Shown: positions 1 through 7,542, numbered from the stretch's first letter. The stretch is DNA of 64,000 bases from Mycobacterium sp. SMC-8 (GCF_025263565.1 NZ_CP079867.1:50396-114395), one strand, 5' to 3'. Translations and numbers: made by a program. Notes: generated by a model not told the origin, from the sequence alone.

Positions 1-520
1 GGTAGGGGCCGAGTCGCTGGGCGATCCGCTCGGCGTGACGGTGCAGGGCCTCGTGTTCGGGGTGGGTAAGCAGGCCGGCGAGTTTGCGTTCGGCGCGGCG
101 GGTCCCGCGCGACACGCTGGCTTTGGCGCAGCCGAGGATCGCTGCCACCTGGGCGGTGGGCGTGGGGTCCAGTGGAAACACTCGGGTAGTGAGGATGATG
201 CGGGTCTCGGTGTCGAGCTGGTCGAGTAGCTTGGCGGCAGCCCCGACGGCGGTGTCTGGGTGGCTTGCTGTTGTGCTACGAATGGCGCGGCGGGCGGTAT
301 CGGTGATCGCGGCCAGGGCGCTGAGGCCGATGCCTGGTTGTGCGGTAAGGCTTTTCGAAGAGTGCGCACCGATATCTCGCCAGTAGCGATATACCTCGCT
401 GTAGGCGGCCAGGCGTGGTGGGAGCTGGCTGTACGGGATCAGTTGATCAGCAATCACGTCGAAGTCCTCAATCAGCTCGCCCACCGGGCGCGACGAGTCT
501 TCGACTATGGGTTCGATCAT
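1..520 (-). CDS. Sigma-70 region-4-like / HTH protein (3' end off window)
   Basis: This minus-strand reading frame has no stop before the window edge, so the C-terminus is missing. I translated it from the ATG at 518-520. The N-terminal 100 residues are not recognised. Residues about 105-165 contain a sigma-region-4-like segment (DTETRIILTTRVFPL, then AQVAAILGCAKASVSRGTRR), which reads as a helix-turn-helix of the sigma-factor or replication-regulator type. It begins 22 bp downstream of the stop of the small membrane gene at 543-809, so the two probably share a transcript with the gene at 802-1191. No strong ribosome-binding site is visible. It could be an ECF-like factor, but no region 2 was seen, so a plain DNA-binding role is as likely. 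Confidence 0.6.
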   Translation of the reverse strand, partial: MIEPIVEDSSRPVGELIEDFDVIADQLIPYSQLPPRLAAYSEVYRYWRDIGAHSSKSLTAQPGIGLSALAAITDTARRAIRSTTASHPDTAVGAAAKLLDQLDTETRIILTTRVFPLDPTPTAQVAAILGCAKASVSRGTRRAERKLAGLLTHPEHEALHRHAERIAQRLGPY

Positions 521-542
521 GCGGGAGCCTGGAGGTGCAGAC

Positions 543-809
543 CTACGATCGACGTTCGTGCGGTTCAGGCGTCCACCGCGTGGAGCGCCAGATACGCCGC
601 AAGGCGGCTATCCACAGAAACCCGATCAGGATTAGCGTCGCGGCGATCATGACCGCTGGACTCCAGTTGCCTTTGAGCGTGCCTGCATACGCTATCGCCC
701 ATGCCGTAACGATCGCGAGGAAAACGAGCATTCCGATGCGGGTGTGGAGCCAGCGCTGGGTCCATCGTTCCGCTTGGTCCAACCCGCGCGTGATCGCATT
801 ACTAGCCAT
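543..809 (-). CDS. Small two-helix membrane protein
   Basis: The protein has 88 residues from the ATG at 807-809, which has an AAAGGG-type ribosome-binding site; an upstream in-frame GTG at 818 is an alternative. Two hydrophobic stretches (around GMLVFLAIVTAWAIAY and AVMIAATLILIGFLWI) predict two membrane helices with a short loop, flanked by Arg-rich ends. The start overlaps the 3' end of the upstream gene by 8 bp, which suggests translational coupling. No family was recognised. It sits between a hypothetical protein and a sigma-like HTH protein, so a sensor or anti-sigma role is conceivable, but nothing in the sequence shows it. Confidence 0.6.
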   Translation of the reverse strand: MASNAITRGLDQAERWTQRWLHTRIGMLVFLAIVTAWAIAYAGTLKGNWSPAVMIAATLILIGFLWIAALRRIWRSTRWTPEPHERRS

Positions 810-1191
810 TGCCGGCACCCTTTCCTGTGGCGGTTGCGCTGCTCAGATCTCGTTGTCGCTGACGAATCCGCCGGCGAACGTCCATGGTCCCCATATTGGT
901 GGGGTCGCTCGCTGCGGCATCCATGCGGATCACGGTGACCGTGTGGCCACCCTCAACCCAGGAATGGGTCGTGCTCACCTGCTCGATCAGCGGCGCAAAC
1001 TCCTGCGCCTTTCGCTTCGTTTCAGCCTCACGGTCACCTCTAATGGCGCCGAAGTCATAAAGCGCCAGCGCGAGCCACCGTGCGGCGTGCTCTGCTCGCA
1101 CCCATTCCTCGGCCGGGGTGTAGTAGCCGCCGGGATATCCCGGCCCCTCGATTTCAAAGGTCAGTAGTGATGTGGCTTCGTCGGTGCGCAT
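802..1191 (-). CDS. Hypothetical protein
   Basis: The protein has 129 residues from an ATG preceded by AAGGAC; a longer frame back to 1299 would overlap the fic gene and lacks a convincing start. The sequence is mixed hydrophilic and aromatic (FEIEGPGYPGGYYTPAEEW, later an Arg-rich tail) with no transmembrane segment and no motif I recognise. The tail contains RRRIRQRQRD. Its 3' end overlaps the following small membrane gene, so it is likely the first or second gene of a minus-strand operon starting at or below fic. Function unknown. Confidence 0.55.
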   Translation of the reverse strand: MRTDEATSLLTFEIEGPGYPGGYYTPAEEWVRAEHAARWLALALYDFGAIRGDREAETKRKAQEFAPLIEQVSTTHSWVEGGHTVTVIRMDAAASDPTNMGTMDVRRRIRQRQRDLSSATATGKGAGNG

Positions 1192-1270
1192 TGTCGTGAG
1201 TGTCCTTGTCTCCGTTGGTGTGAGTCGCTGCGTCGGCCTTCGGCATGGCGAAGGAACGGGCGCGCTGGGG

Positions 1271-1957
1271 TTATCGACTGATCCGGGTGAGCCCGGCACG
1301 CCGTAGCAGTGTTTTCACTGCCTCGTGTTCGTCATAGAGGTAGGCCTTGGCCAGCAGGTCGTTGAACGTTCTCGCAACACCGGGGTCGTTGTCATCGACC
1401 GGGATGGTGAGCAAGACACCGGCATCGGCGCCGATGAGCAGGCTGTTGGCGACGAAGACGGCGGTGCGCTTGTTGCCGTCCTCAAACGGTTGTGCTTTGG
1501 CGAGGTTGATGAACAGGTCGAGTGCGTTTTCCTCGGCCTCAGGGCTGCGGGTCGCGTTGTCGAGCAGGATTTGGAGCTGGTCGTCGGTGACGGCTTCGGG
1601 GGAGTGCCGACCGTACGGTGTCGTGACGCCGATGGCCTGGTCCTGAGTGCGCAGCTGCCCGGGATGCAGGGCTCCGCTGCGGGTGATGGTGGCGTTGATG
1701 GCCCGCACGAATCCGGCGTCGATTCGATGGGAGGCGTGGTCGATCACGAATTGGGCCGCGTCGCGCAGATCTTCCAGCAGCGCTAGGTCCGCGCGTGAGG
1801 CAACGCCGTCAAGGCTGCCGGTCCGCAGGAAGTTCTCGGTGTCCAGACGGCCAGTGGACAGGCCGTCAAACACCCTGCCCGACGAATAGACCACGCCAGC
1901 AAGGTCAGTCACGGTAAGTCGACCCACGGCGCGGTCGTCTTGGTCGGCTGCGTTCAT
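1271..1957 (-). CDS. Fic-domain protein with altered active-site motif
   Basis: The protein has 228 residues. The Fic core is visible at about residues 155-180 as AKAQPFEDGNKRTAVF, matching the family motif HxFx(D/E)GNGRxxR except that the catalytic His is Gln and the second Gly is Lys (Doc/Fic-like DGNKR). Canonical Fic enzymes transfer AMP or phosphate to target proteins, with the His acting as base, so the Gln makes catalysis uncertain. Gln at this position does occur in some Fic subfamilies, so this may be a natural variant rather than decay. The gene is divergent from a small RHH-like protein at 2024-2221, and the 66-bp spacer carries an 11-bp direct repeat. That arrangement resembles a toxin-antitoxin unit, although known Fic antitoxins usually carry an inhibitory SxxxE(G/N) helix that I do not see here. 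Confidence 0.8.
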   Translation of the reverse strand: MNAADQDDRAVGRLTVTDLAGVVYSSGRVFDGLSTGRLDTENFLRTGSLDGVASRADLALLEDLRDAAQFVIDHASHRIDAGFVRAINATITRSGALHPGQLRTQDQAIGVTTPYGRHSPEAVTDDQLQILLDNATRSPEAEENALDLFINLAKAQPFEDGNKRTAVFVANSLLIGADAGVLLTIPVDDNDPGVARTFNDLLAKAYLYDEHEAVKTLLRRAGLTRISR

Positions 1958-2023
1958 ACCCTTTAGTGTAGTCGATTAATCAAGTAAGTGCATGAGAATT
2001 GCGTAGTCGATTATCATCGTCGT
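1958..2023. promoter_or_regulatory. Divergent promoter with 11-bp direct repeats
   Basis: GTAGTCGATTA occurs exactly twice, at 1968-1978 and 2003-2013, 35 bp apart, inside the 66-bp spacer between the divergent fic and RHH-like genes. The spacing places both copies on roughly the same DNA face. Each flanks an AT-rich patch that could be a -10 region. A likely reading is an operator bound by the RHH-like product. Confidence 0.55.
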
Positions 2024-2221
2024 ATGCCGTCTCCTGGAAGACCGCCTTTGGAGGCGGGGCAGCGCCGCAACGCCGTGGTGCCGGTGCGGTTCACCGAGGA
2101 TGAGCGCGACATCATTGAGGCCGCTGCCGAGGCGGATGGACAGGCCGTGTCGGCGTGGGTTCGTGATCGCGCAGTTGCCGCGGCCCGCAGGCGGTCTCGG
2201 GGCCGACCAGAAGCCGATTAG
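2024..2221 (+). CDS. Small RHH/MobC-like DNA-binding protein
   Basis: The protein has 65 residues if started at the ATG at 2024; a start at 1988 would run through the operator repeats. The segment NAVVPVRFTEDERDIIEAAA followed by SAWVRDRAVAAARRR has the strand-helix-helix pattern of ribbon-helix-helix proteins and of MobC-type relaxosome accessory proteins. It is divergent from the fic gene and followed by a short gap before the convergent gene at 2277. A role as autoregulator or antitoxin-like partner of Fic is inferred from position only; a mobilisation role is the alternative. Confidence 0.6.
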   Translation: MPSPGRPPLEAGQRRNAVVPVRFTEDERDIIEAAAEADGQAVSAWVRDRAVAAARRRSRGRPEAD

Positions 2222-2276
2222 CTGCACCTATCAACCACCTCGCAGCCGTTGGCTTCCTGTCTGACCGAGGGGGCCG

Positions 2277-2543
2277 TCACTGCGGGAACGAGGGCTGCGG
2301 ACCGTCGAGTTCTGTACGTGCCGCGGTGATGTGGCCGACCGCTTCGTCAGTAAAGACGGCGGCTGCGTCGAGTTCAGAGGGTTGGGCGTCGTCGGCTTCG
2401 TTGATCAGGACGTACATGGCGAAAGTCCAGGCTTTACGGGCGTGGACGATCCTCAGCCGCGGCTGAGCCATGGCTCGCACCGATGCATGCAGGTGTGCGC
2501 GGGCTTCGCCGAGCCAGACGTTGGGCAGCTGATTCGGGATCAT
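2277..2543 (-). CDS. Hypothetical protein
   Basis: The protein has 88 residues from an ATG at 2541-2543 preceded by GAAGGCGGA. The open frame continues upstream to 2855, but that part is a low-complexity Pro/Arg shadow of the kfrA-like gene and I excluded it. The protein reads MIPNQLPNVWLGEARAHL and then AMYVLINEADDAQP, probably mixed alpha, without known motifs. It lies 40 bp downstream of the KfrA-like gene on the same strand and is probably co-transcribed. Function unknown. Confidence 0.55.
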   Translation of the reverse strand: MIPNQLPNVWLGEARAHLHASVRAMAQPRLRIVHARKAWTFAMYVLINEADDAQPSELDAAAVFTDEAVGHITAARTELDGPQPSFPQ

Positions 2544-2583
2544 GTGTCCGCCTTCATGCAGCTTCCTGCGGGTAGGGGCGGTG

Positions 2584-3831
2584 CTACCCGCTGGGGGGCG
2601 TCGGGGCGGTGGCCCTCTTGCTCGTAGGACGTTTCCGGGTCGTCTTCTCGGCGCGGGCGGGGCTATCGCTACTGGAGGTCCCAGCCGTTTGTCGCGTGTG
2701 GGTGAGCGCGTCGTTGAGGGCTTGCACGCGTTCGTCTGCGTTGCGCTGCACCAGCGCGAGCTGCTGCGCGTGGGTAGCTTCGAGGCGTTCCCGTTCTGAT
2801 CGTTGTTCGGCGCGTACACGATCAAGCTCGGCGGTGAGGGTGGACACGGTGGCACGCTCGGTCTCGGCTGCTCGTTGCATCGACTCGACTCGCGCGTGAG
2901 CTGTAGCGAGGTCGACGCGTAGTGCCGCGGCCTCGGCCGTGGCAGCGCGGGCTTCCTCGCGTGCAGTGTCGATCTGGCCGTGCAGGGCGGCCTGCTTTTC
3001 CTCGGAATCCGTTCGGGCTTGGTCGAGTTGATCGCGCAACTGAGCTGCGGTCAGCCGTTCACGCTCAGCCGATTCATTCGCCGCGGCCAGTGCTGCTTGG
3101 GCTGCGCTGGACTCAATGCGCGCGGCGTTCACGGCGTCGCGGGCAGCCTCGACGTGGCGGTCCCGTTCTTCGATTTGCTCATCGAACCGGGCGCGAGCAT
3201 CGGCAAGGCTGGCTTCTGCCGCTGCAACAGCTGCGTCGGCCCGAGAGCGTAGTTCGGCCATGTCCGCCTCGGTAGTGGTGCGAAGTCGCTCCACCTCGGC
3301 AAGAGCTTCTTCAGCGAGCGCGTCGGCTTCCTCGCGTTCCTGACGAGCCTGCGCTGCTCGATCATCAGCGGCTCGTGCGGCCCGCTCCGCGGTGGTCGCG
3401 CGGCGTTCAGCGTCGGTGACTTTGGCAAGGGCGTCGCGGTGGGCATCCTCGACCTCAGCGCCGGCGGCTTCGACGTCACCGGCGGCGCGGATTCCGGCCA
3501 GAACGTCATCGAAATACTGGCGGAACTCAGACACCCGGTGAGGCAGCTCATCAAGACGCTGTTCGAGGGTCGCCCGCGCCATCGAGACAGGTGCCTCTAC
3601 TTGCTCACCGTCGGTGGGCCGCGCCTCACCCGTGGAGGCCTCCGCGCGCCGCGCCTTCCACGCGTTCGCGCGGTTGTGGACCGGTCCGCCACTCTCGTCA
3701 GCCCGTTCGCAGTAGCGAGAAGGACGGCCAGTCGCCGGGTCCGGCCGCCTGGGACGAGAACAGCCCGGGTAGTGGCACCGGTCCAGCACCGGCGCCACGG
3801 CGTCGCTCGCTTCGGTCATGCCAGCCATCAT
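2584..3831 (-). CDS. KfrA-like plasmid coiled-coil protein with N-terminal Zn-binding-like motif
   Basis: The protein has about 415 residues from the tandem ATGs at 3826-3831; a start at 3819 is possible, and the open frame to 4314 is not coding-like. The N-terminus has a Cys/His cluster CHYPGCSRPRRP...RYC (residues about 17-45) that could bind zinc. Residues about 110-370 are a long Ala/Arg/Glu heptad region (for example ERRATTAERAARAADDRAA) predicting an extended coiled coil, followed by a basic Ser/Thr/Lys tail. This is the build of KfrA-type plasmid proteins, which bind DNA N-terminally, form filaments and support partition. An array of 5-bp repeats lies just upstream, which fits the autoregulation described for KfrA. 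Confidence 0.7.
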   Translation of the reverse strand: MMAGMTEASDAVAPVLDRCHYPGCSRPRRPDPATGRPSRYCERADESGGPVHNRANAWKARRAEASTGEARPTDGEQVEAPVSMARATLEQRLDELPHRVSEFRQYFDDVLAGIRAAGDVEAAGAEVEDAHRDALAKVTDAERRATTAERAARAADDRAAQARQEREEADALAEEALAEVERLRTTTEADMAELRSRADAAVAAAEASLADARARFDEQIEERDRHVEAARDAVNAARIESSAAQAALAAANESAERERLTAAQLRDQLDQARTDSEEKQAALHGQIDTAREEARAATAEAAALRVDLATAHARVESMQRAAETERATVSTLTAELDRVRAEQRSERERLEATHAQQLALVQRNADERVQALNDALTHTRQTAGTSSSDSPARAEKTTRKRPTSKRATAPTPPSG

Positions 3832-3868
3832 AGCACTTTCGTAGCCTCTAAAGGAGACGAAACAAAAG

Positions 3869-3895
3869 ACGTAACGTAACGAAACGAAACGAAAG
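3869..3895. repeat. Pentameric ACGTA/ACGAA repeats
   Basis: Two ACGTA units are followed by three ACGAA units in direct tandem, about 40 bp upstream of the KfrA-like start. They could be an operator for that protein or simple slippage repeats. The surrounding 3897-4114 holds no gene that I can support. Confidence 0.5.
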
Positions 3896-4114
3896 TGAAC
3901 GGTGACCACTGCGCCGTGCCAAACCCCGGTCAGCAGCCTTCGAGCAACAGGGGGACATGTTGGGGCGGCGTGCTGCCGGTCCGACCGCCCGGGATACCGG
4001 GGGAGGTCGGGGGGACGCGGCGCCAAAGGGGCCATCCCGCTGAGGCCGGTCCCGGCGGTGGAGGAGCGAGGGCTCTGTTTCAGGCCAGTGGGGGCGTAAG
4101 CGGGGCGCCGAGGC

Positions 4115-4516
4115 TCAGATCGGAGCCGCGGGTGGCCGGCTACAGGCGTAGGCGACCTTGATTGGGCCACCTGTGCCTGTGTCGCGTAGGGCGCGGAGGA
4201 TATCGAGCTGCGCATCGATCGAATGGCCGGCGGCGGCGTCGGTGAGATAGCTCGCGGAAACACCGAAGAATTCGGCGATCGCGGTGAGTTCAGCGTGGCT
4301 GGTGGTAGCCCCACAGTCTGCGCGGAGCCGTTCCAAGGTGCTGGGGCTGAGGTGAACGGGTCCGCGGGCGGTGATGGCTTCCGCTGCCGCGGAGGTCGAC
4401 ATGGGTGGCGCGGCTCGCTTGTGCATGACGTCGAAGAGCCGGTTGATGCGGCGGGCCAGCTCGGGCGGATCGACGGGCGTGTGGTCGTCGCTGCGGCCCA
4501 CGAGTGGCTGGCTCAT
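4115..4516 (-). CDS. EspR-like nucleoid-associated / HTH regulator
   Basis: The protein has 133 residues, about the size of EspR (132), the M. tuberculosis regulator of ESX-1 genes. The order of elements matches. ARRINRLFDVMH at the N-terminus corresponds to the EspR opening helix. An XRE-type HTH follows with LSPSTLERLRADCG as the putative recognition region. Then AIAEFFGVSASYLTD parallels the EspR segment ending in AAYFTD. The C-terminal dimerisation part (DAQLDILRALRDTGT) is shorter than in EspR. It is on a plasmid that also carries an ESX-1-like locus, so control of that locus is a reasonable inference. It lies 71 bp downstream of an uncharacterised gene in the same direction. Confidence 0.7.
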   Translation of the reverse strand: MSQPLVGRSDDHTPVDPPELARRINRLFDVMHKRAAPPMSTSAAAEAITARGPVHLSPSTLERLRADCGATTSHAELTAIAEFFGVSASYLTDAAAGHSIDAQLDILRALRDTGTGGPIKVAYACSRPPAAPI

Positions 4517-4587
4517 CTCAGCGACTCTTCCATAGGGTTCGGTTGCGCGCCGAGACCCGCCGCGGGAGGTTTCGAGTTCTACGCTGC

Positions 4588-5175
4588 TCAGTGCGGGGGA
4601 GGTGCTGCGGTGGCCGCCGTCCGTGCTCGGGTGGCATCGCGGCGCAGGGCTTGGGTTAATGCGTCGTTGTCGGTCAGATCGGCGGCAGTGGTCAGGGTCC
4701 GCGCTATGCGGGCGAACAGCGCCGGGGGAGCGGCAAGGGGGCCTTGCGTGTGCTCGGCTTGAATCATGCCCGCGATGGAGAGCAGTTGTGCCGTCTCGCG
4801 TTGGCGCGCGGCTCGTTCTGCGGCGCTGGTGGCCGGCGTGCTCTGGTAGAACAGCAACGTCTCGGCCAGGCCGCTGATCAAGCGGCCGAACACCGACACG
4901 CTGATGTGCGCCGTCCGGGCAAGCGCGAAGAGATTCTCGCCCGGTTCCTCATCGGTGAACGAGGCAACGATGTCGTCGGCCAGACCATCAAGGGCGGCGT
5001 CATCGAGTAGGGGCTGGGCGGACCGCTCACTGACGCCTAGCTGGGTGGCCACGGTGGTGTGTCGTTCAGCAAGCAGCGTGCGGGCCGCCTCGTGGGAGAG
5101 CACCATGCCACGGTCACTGATGCGGGCAACAAGGACTGCCGCGCGTTCATCGAGCCAAGCCTGTTTGTCCGGCAA
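4588..5175 (-). CDS. Hypothetical protein upstream of EspR-like gene
   Basis: The protein has 195 residues from a TTG start with an AAAGG-type ribosome-binding site 10 bp upstream; no ATG fits the 5' part. The sequence is Ala/Arg-rich and probably all-helical. ARTLLAERHTTVATQLGVSERS could form a helix-turn-helix at residues about 30-52. The C-terminal half is a series of amphipathic helices ending in a low-complexity Ala/Pro tail. No family was recognised. The short gap to the EspR-like gene suggests one operon. Confidence 0.6.
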   Translation of the reverse strand: MPDKQAWLDERAAVLVARISDRGMVLSHEAARTLLAERHTTVATQLGVSERSAQPLLDDAALDGLADDIVASFTDEEPGENLFALARTAHISVSVFGRLISGLAETLLFYQSTPATSAAERAARQRETAQLLSIAGMIQAEHTQGPLAAPPALFARIARTLTTAADLTDNDALTQALRRDATRARTAATAAPPPH

Positions 5176-5304
5176 CGCGTTCCGCCTTTCAGATTTCCCA
5201 GGGCAGGTACGACGCTAGTTGGCCCTTCGCCTGGCGGCGGGTAGGGACACAGCTCCACTCACGGGCGCATCCCGAAGAGGCCTTCACAGTCAGCGAGTGG
5301 ATGG

Positions 5305-6291
5305 CTACTGGATCGGTGAGGTCCCTATCGCCGGGTCATAGGTGATGCGGACTCCGCGAGCGAGTTGTGTCGTGTCCTGATCCCAGCTCAGCGCTACGAC
5401 CTTGCAGTTGGCGGTTCCGGTGCGGTCGAGGAACAACGCACTGGGTCGGTGGGCGACGGTCGCGCCGCGGTGACCGGTGAGTTTTCCGAAGCTGAAATAG
5501 AGTTCCACCCCTCCAACAGCGACAGAGCCGCCCCATAGCTCGCCGTCGATGTTTTCAAGCCCCACGGTGAGGGTCTGGTCCGGGTTGCTTTTCCGGCCTT
5601 GCTGGAGTCCTTTCGTGTAGAGACCCCAGTCCGTCGGCAAGCGTCCGTCCCGGAAAAGATACTGGGCCAGCATTGTTCGGTCTATGTCCGATCGAATCGG
5701 CGGCACGGTCGGGAAGGCGGCGGTAGCTCCCCAGATCATCTTCAGTAGCCACCGCTCAAGGTGTTCGCCGTGCACGAGATCAATGTGGTTGCCACCGAGA
5801 TCGTTCTTACCGATCTGGTCGATGTAGAAGTCGTCCATCACCTTGAAGGCATGCGCGGCGTGTGCGTCAAGCGGCGATAGCGAGTTGTTGTGCCTCTCGC
5901 AGAGAATATTTGAGCCCAGCGTGCTGGGTGGCAGATGGTCGATACGGCCCTCCGGTTGCCAGGGTAGGCCGCCGATGCGGACCCTCTTTCCGTCGCTGGC
6001 ATCGACCAGCACTCCTTTACTGATCCAGTGTTCGTTGGAGAGCTTGCCCTTACAGTCACTGGTGAGGGCCGCATAACACCCGCGGATCGATGAGCCGGTG
6101 AGCGGCCCGGACAGCAGCGGGTCGACCGGCGGTAGCTGCCAGCGGGACGTCTGCGCGTCGAAGTGACAGTCCGCCGACAAGCGTTGCGATCCGCACGGGC
6201 ATGGCTCCGCAGCGCTGGGACCCAGACCCGCGCCACACGCAGTGAACGGAGCCGGACGCAGCGGAGGATCGAACGGGGTTACTCGCGGCAT
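5305..6291 (-). CDS. SEC-C / HNH-like protein (putative nuclease)
   Basis: The protein has 328 residues from the ATG at 6291; a GTG at 6324 would add 11 residues. Residues about 29-45 contain PCPCGSQRLSADCH, a SEC-C-type zinc knuckle. Further on, CKGKLSNEHWISKGVL and ILCERHNNSLSPLDAHA, about 50 residues apart, read as an HNH-like zinc-supported fold: an EH near the first Cys, then CxxHNN and a trailing Asp/His. Such proteins are often nucleases in defence or mobile DNA, but the catalytic assignment is inference. The gene stands alone, with small gaps on both sides and no clear partner. Confidence 0.55.
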   Translation of the reverse strand: MPRVTPFDPPLRPAPFTACGAGLGPSAAEPCPCGSQRLSADCHFDAQTSRWQLPPVDPLLSGPLTGSSIRGCYAALTSDCKGKLSNEHWISKGVLVDASDGKRVRIGGLPWQPEGRIDHLPPSTLGSNILCERHNNSLSPLDAHAAHAFKVMDDFYIDQIGKNDLGGNHIDLVHGEHLERWLLKMIWGATAAFPTVPPIRSDIDRTMLAQYLFRDGRLPTDWGLYTKGLQQGRKSNPDQTLTVGLENIDGELWGGSVAVGGVELYFSFGKLTGHRGATVAHRPSALFLDRTGTANCKVVALSWDQDTTQLARGVRITYDPAIGTSPIQ

Positions 6292-6406
6292 GGCAGAAGG
6301 GTAGTGGCGCGAGCGCGCGGTCACGCGTGACTTTTCGAACTCAGCGACGGCAAGCCTGGCCTGTCCGGCTTATGTGGCCCGGCCCTGGGGCGGCGGCGGG
6401 CCGGAT

Positions 6407-6712
6407 CTACCGGCTGGCGTCCCGATCAGGGGTGATGGCGTTGGCGGGGCACCACTGGGTCATGGTCAGGCTGCCGGCCCCGTTGCCCGTGGGCACGGTA
6501 CAGGTGACCAGCGCCAGCCAACCGCCACGGGTTGATTGGGCCCATGCGTGCAGACACCCAGATACTTGGCCGCGAAAAGCCAAGCCTTCCATCTTGATTC
6601 GCATCGACACTTCGTCTGACCGAAACTTGTCGGCAGGGTTGGCAATGAGGCCGCCAAGATCGACCAGCACAGCCCGGGGCGGCTCGACCACTTGGCGAGT
6701 TGGCGGGTCCAT
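6407..6712 (-). CDS. Hypothetical protein, possibly SOS-controlled
   Basis: The protein has about 101 residues if started at the ATG at 6712; the frame is open to 6889, but its upstream part reads as non-coding. The core (RAVLVDLGGLIA, CLHAWAQSTRGGWLALVTC, MTQWCPANAI) looks like a small beta-rich domain of a type seen in actinobacterial mobile DNA; I cannot name it. A LexA-box-like sequence and a TATTAT-like -10 lie 17-40 bp upstream on this strand. The opposite-strand frame at 6327-6782 is less protein-like. Confidence 0.45.
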   Translation of the reverse strand: MDPPTRQVVEPPRAVLVDLGGLIANPADKFRSDEVSMRIKMEGLAFRGQVSGCLHAWAQSTRGGWLALVTCTVPTGNGAGSLTMTQWCPANAITPDRDASR

Positions 6713-6728
6713 CCCGACCGGCCACGAT

Positions 6729-6744
6729 TCGAACACCCGTGCGA
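6729..6744. promoter_or_regulatory. LexA/SOS-box-like site
   Basis: TCGAACACCCGTGCGA differs from the mycobacterial SOS consensus TCGAAC-N4-GTTCGA at one position. On the minus strand it adjoins TATTAT, a -10-like hexamer pointing at the gene ending at 6407. Confidence 0.4.
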
Positions 6745-6821
6745 TAATACAGCGTGCGACTGGGAGGCGCGCCCAGCTGTAACCGCCAACTTGGTTGAGA
6801 ATTCCGCAGCAATCCAGTGCC

Positions 6822-6857
6822 CCGCCAGATGTATTGCGAAAACCGCCAGGTGCATTG
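6822..6857. repeat. Two 15-bp near-identical direct repeats
   Basis: CCGCCAGATGTATTG (6822-6836) and CCGCCAGGTGCATTG (6843-6857) lie 21 bp apart, with a partial third copy starting near 6780. Repeated motifs of this kind occur at the ends of IS21-family elements, so this may be an IS end left behind. No transposase is nearby. Confidence 0.4.
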
Positions 6858-6907
6858 AGATGGTGGCGCTTTTTGGAGTTGTCGGCCATTTCAGCCCGAC
6901 GGGATTG

Positions 6908-7300
6908 CTAGACGGTCAGGGTGGGCGACAGCGCCGCGGCGAGCACGTGCTGATCCCTGGTGGCGATGGTGAGGGATCGCCGTACCGCTTGGGCGACAAT
7001 CATCCGGTCGAAGGGGTCGCGGTGTTCCCATGGCAGTCGCGCGGCAACGATCGCGTCCGCGGAGTCGATGGGGAGTTCGGTGATACTCATGTCTGCCAGG
7101 ACTTCGGACCAGGCACCTAGCAGCGGGTCACCGTCGAGACGGCCAAGTCGGGTCTTGATGCCGATTTCCCAGGCCGAGGCAGCTGAGACCCACAGTTCGA
7201 TGCTGGGGTCGGAAAGATGTTCGGCAGCAGCGCTTTTGATTGTGCCCGGTGAGGTCACAAGCCAGATGAGCGTATGGGTGTCGAGCAGGATTTTCTTCAA
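6908..7300 (-). CDS. VapC-like PIN-domain toxin
   Basis: The protein has 130 residues, typical for VapC ribonuclease toxins. The PIN acidic residues are visible: Asp in LLDTHTLIWL (about residue 7), Glu in SAASAWEIGIKTRLGRL (about 46), Asp in HRDPFDRMIVAQA (about 97) and a final Asp in ATRDQHVL. Together they would bind Mg or Mn for tRNA or rRNA cleavage. The start ATG overlaps the stop of the antitoxin gene upstream (7297-7542), giving a coupled two-gene operon. A perfect inverted repeat lies upstream of the pair as a likely operator. Confidence 0.85.
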   Translation of the reverse strand: MKKILLDTHTLIWLVTSPGTIKSAAAEHLSDPSIELWVSAASAWEIGIKTRLGRLDGDPLLGAWSEVLADMSITELPIDSADAIVAARLPWEHRDPFDRMIVAQAVRRSLTIATRDQHVLAAALSPTLTV

Positions 7301-7542
7301 CTGCCAGCTGCTTCCCAGTGCTGCAGTTCCGACTCAGGGAGCGGGTCATCGAAGTTGTCGGCCACGGTGAGCCCCGGCAGCTGACCAAAGGTTCGCCGCA
7401 CGGGTTTGACAGGTTCAAGTCGCGCGACGGGCCGACCGTGGCTGGTGATGGTGATCGCAACACCGGTGCGTTCGACTTCTGCGAGCAGCGCGTTGAGCCG
7501 GTTCTTGGCCTCGGTACTGGTGACCGTGGTGGGGGGGGACAT
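7297..7542 (-). CDS. Phd/YefM-type antitoxin
   Basis: The protein has 81 residues if started at the ATG at 7542 (MSPPTTVTSTEAKNRL); in-frame Met codons up to 7566 are alternatives. The N-terminal pattern STEAKNRLNALLAEVERTG with SHGRPVARL is the Phd/YefM DNA-binding fold. The C-terminal PLPESELQHWE tail would wrap the toxin. It is co-transcribed with the PIN-domain toxin downstream. The promoter region carries a 10-bp perfect inverted repeat, as expected for conditional autorepression by the antitoxin-toxin complex. Confidence 0.85.
   Translation of the reverse strand: MSPPTTVTSTEAKNRLNALLAEVERTGVAITITSHGRPVARLEPVKPVRRTFGQLPGLTVADNFDDPLPESELQHWEAAGS

Noticed and set aside
2544..2855. N-terminal extension of the gene at 2277-2543
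   Set aside because: Low-complexity Pro/Arg shadow of the KfrA-like coding strand.
3832..4314. N-terminal extension of the KfrA-like gene
   Set aside because: The extra 160 codons are Pro/Ser/Arg-rich, cross the pentamer repeats and lie next to the EspR-like gene; the start at 3831 is better.
6715..6750. tRNA fragment (GTGTTCGAATC resembling a T-loop)
   Set aside because: No cloverleaf could be drawn around it; the SOS-box reading fits better.
6327..6782. Plus-strand frame opposite the gene at 6407
   Set aside because: Composition less protein-like than the minus-strand frame and no start signal.
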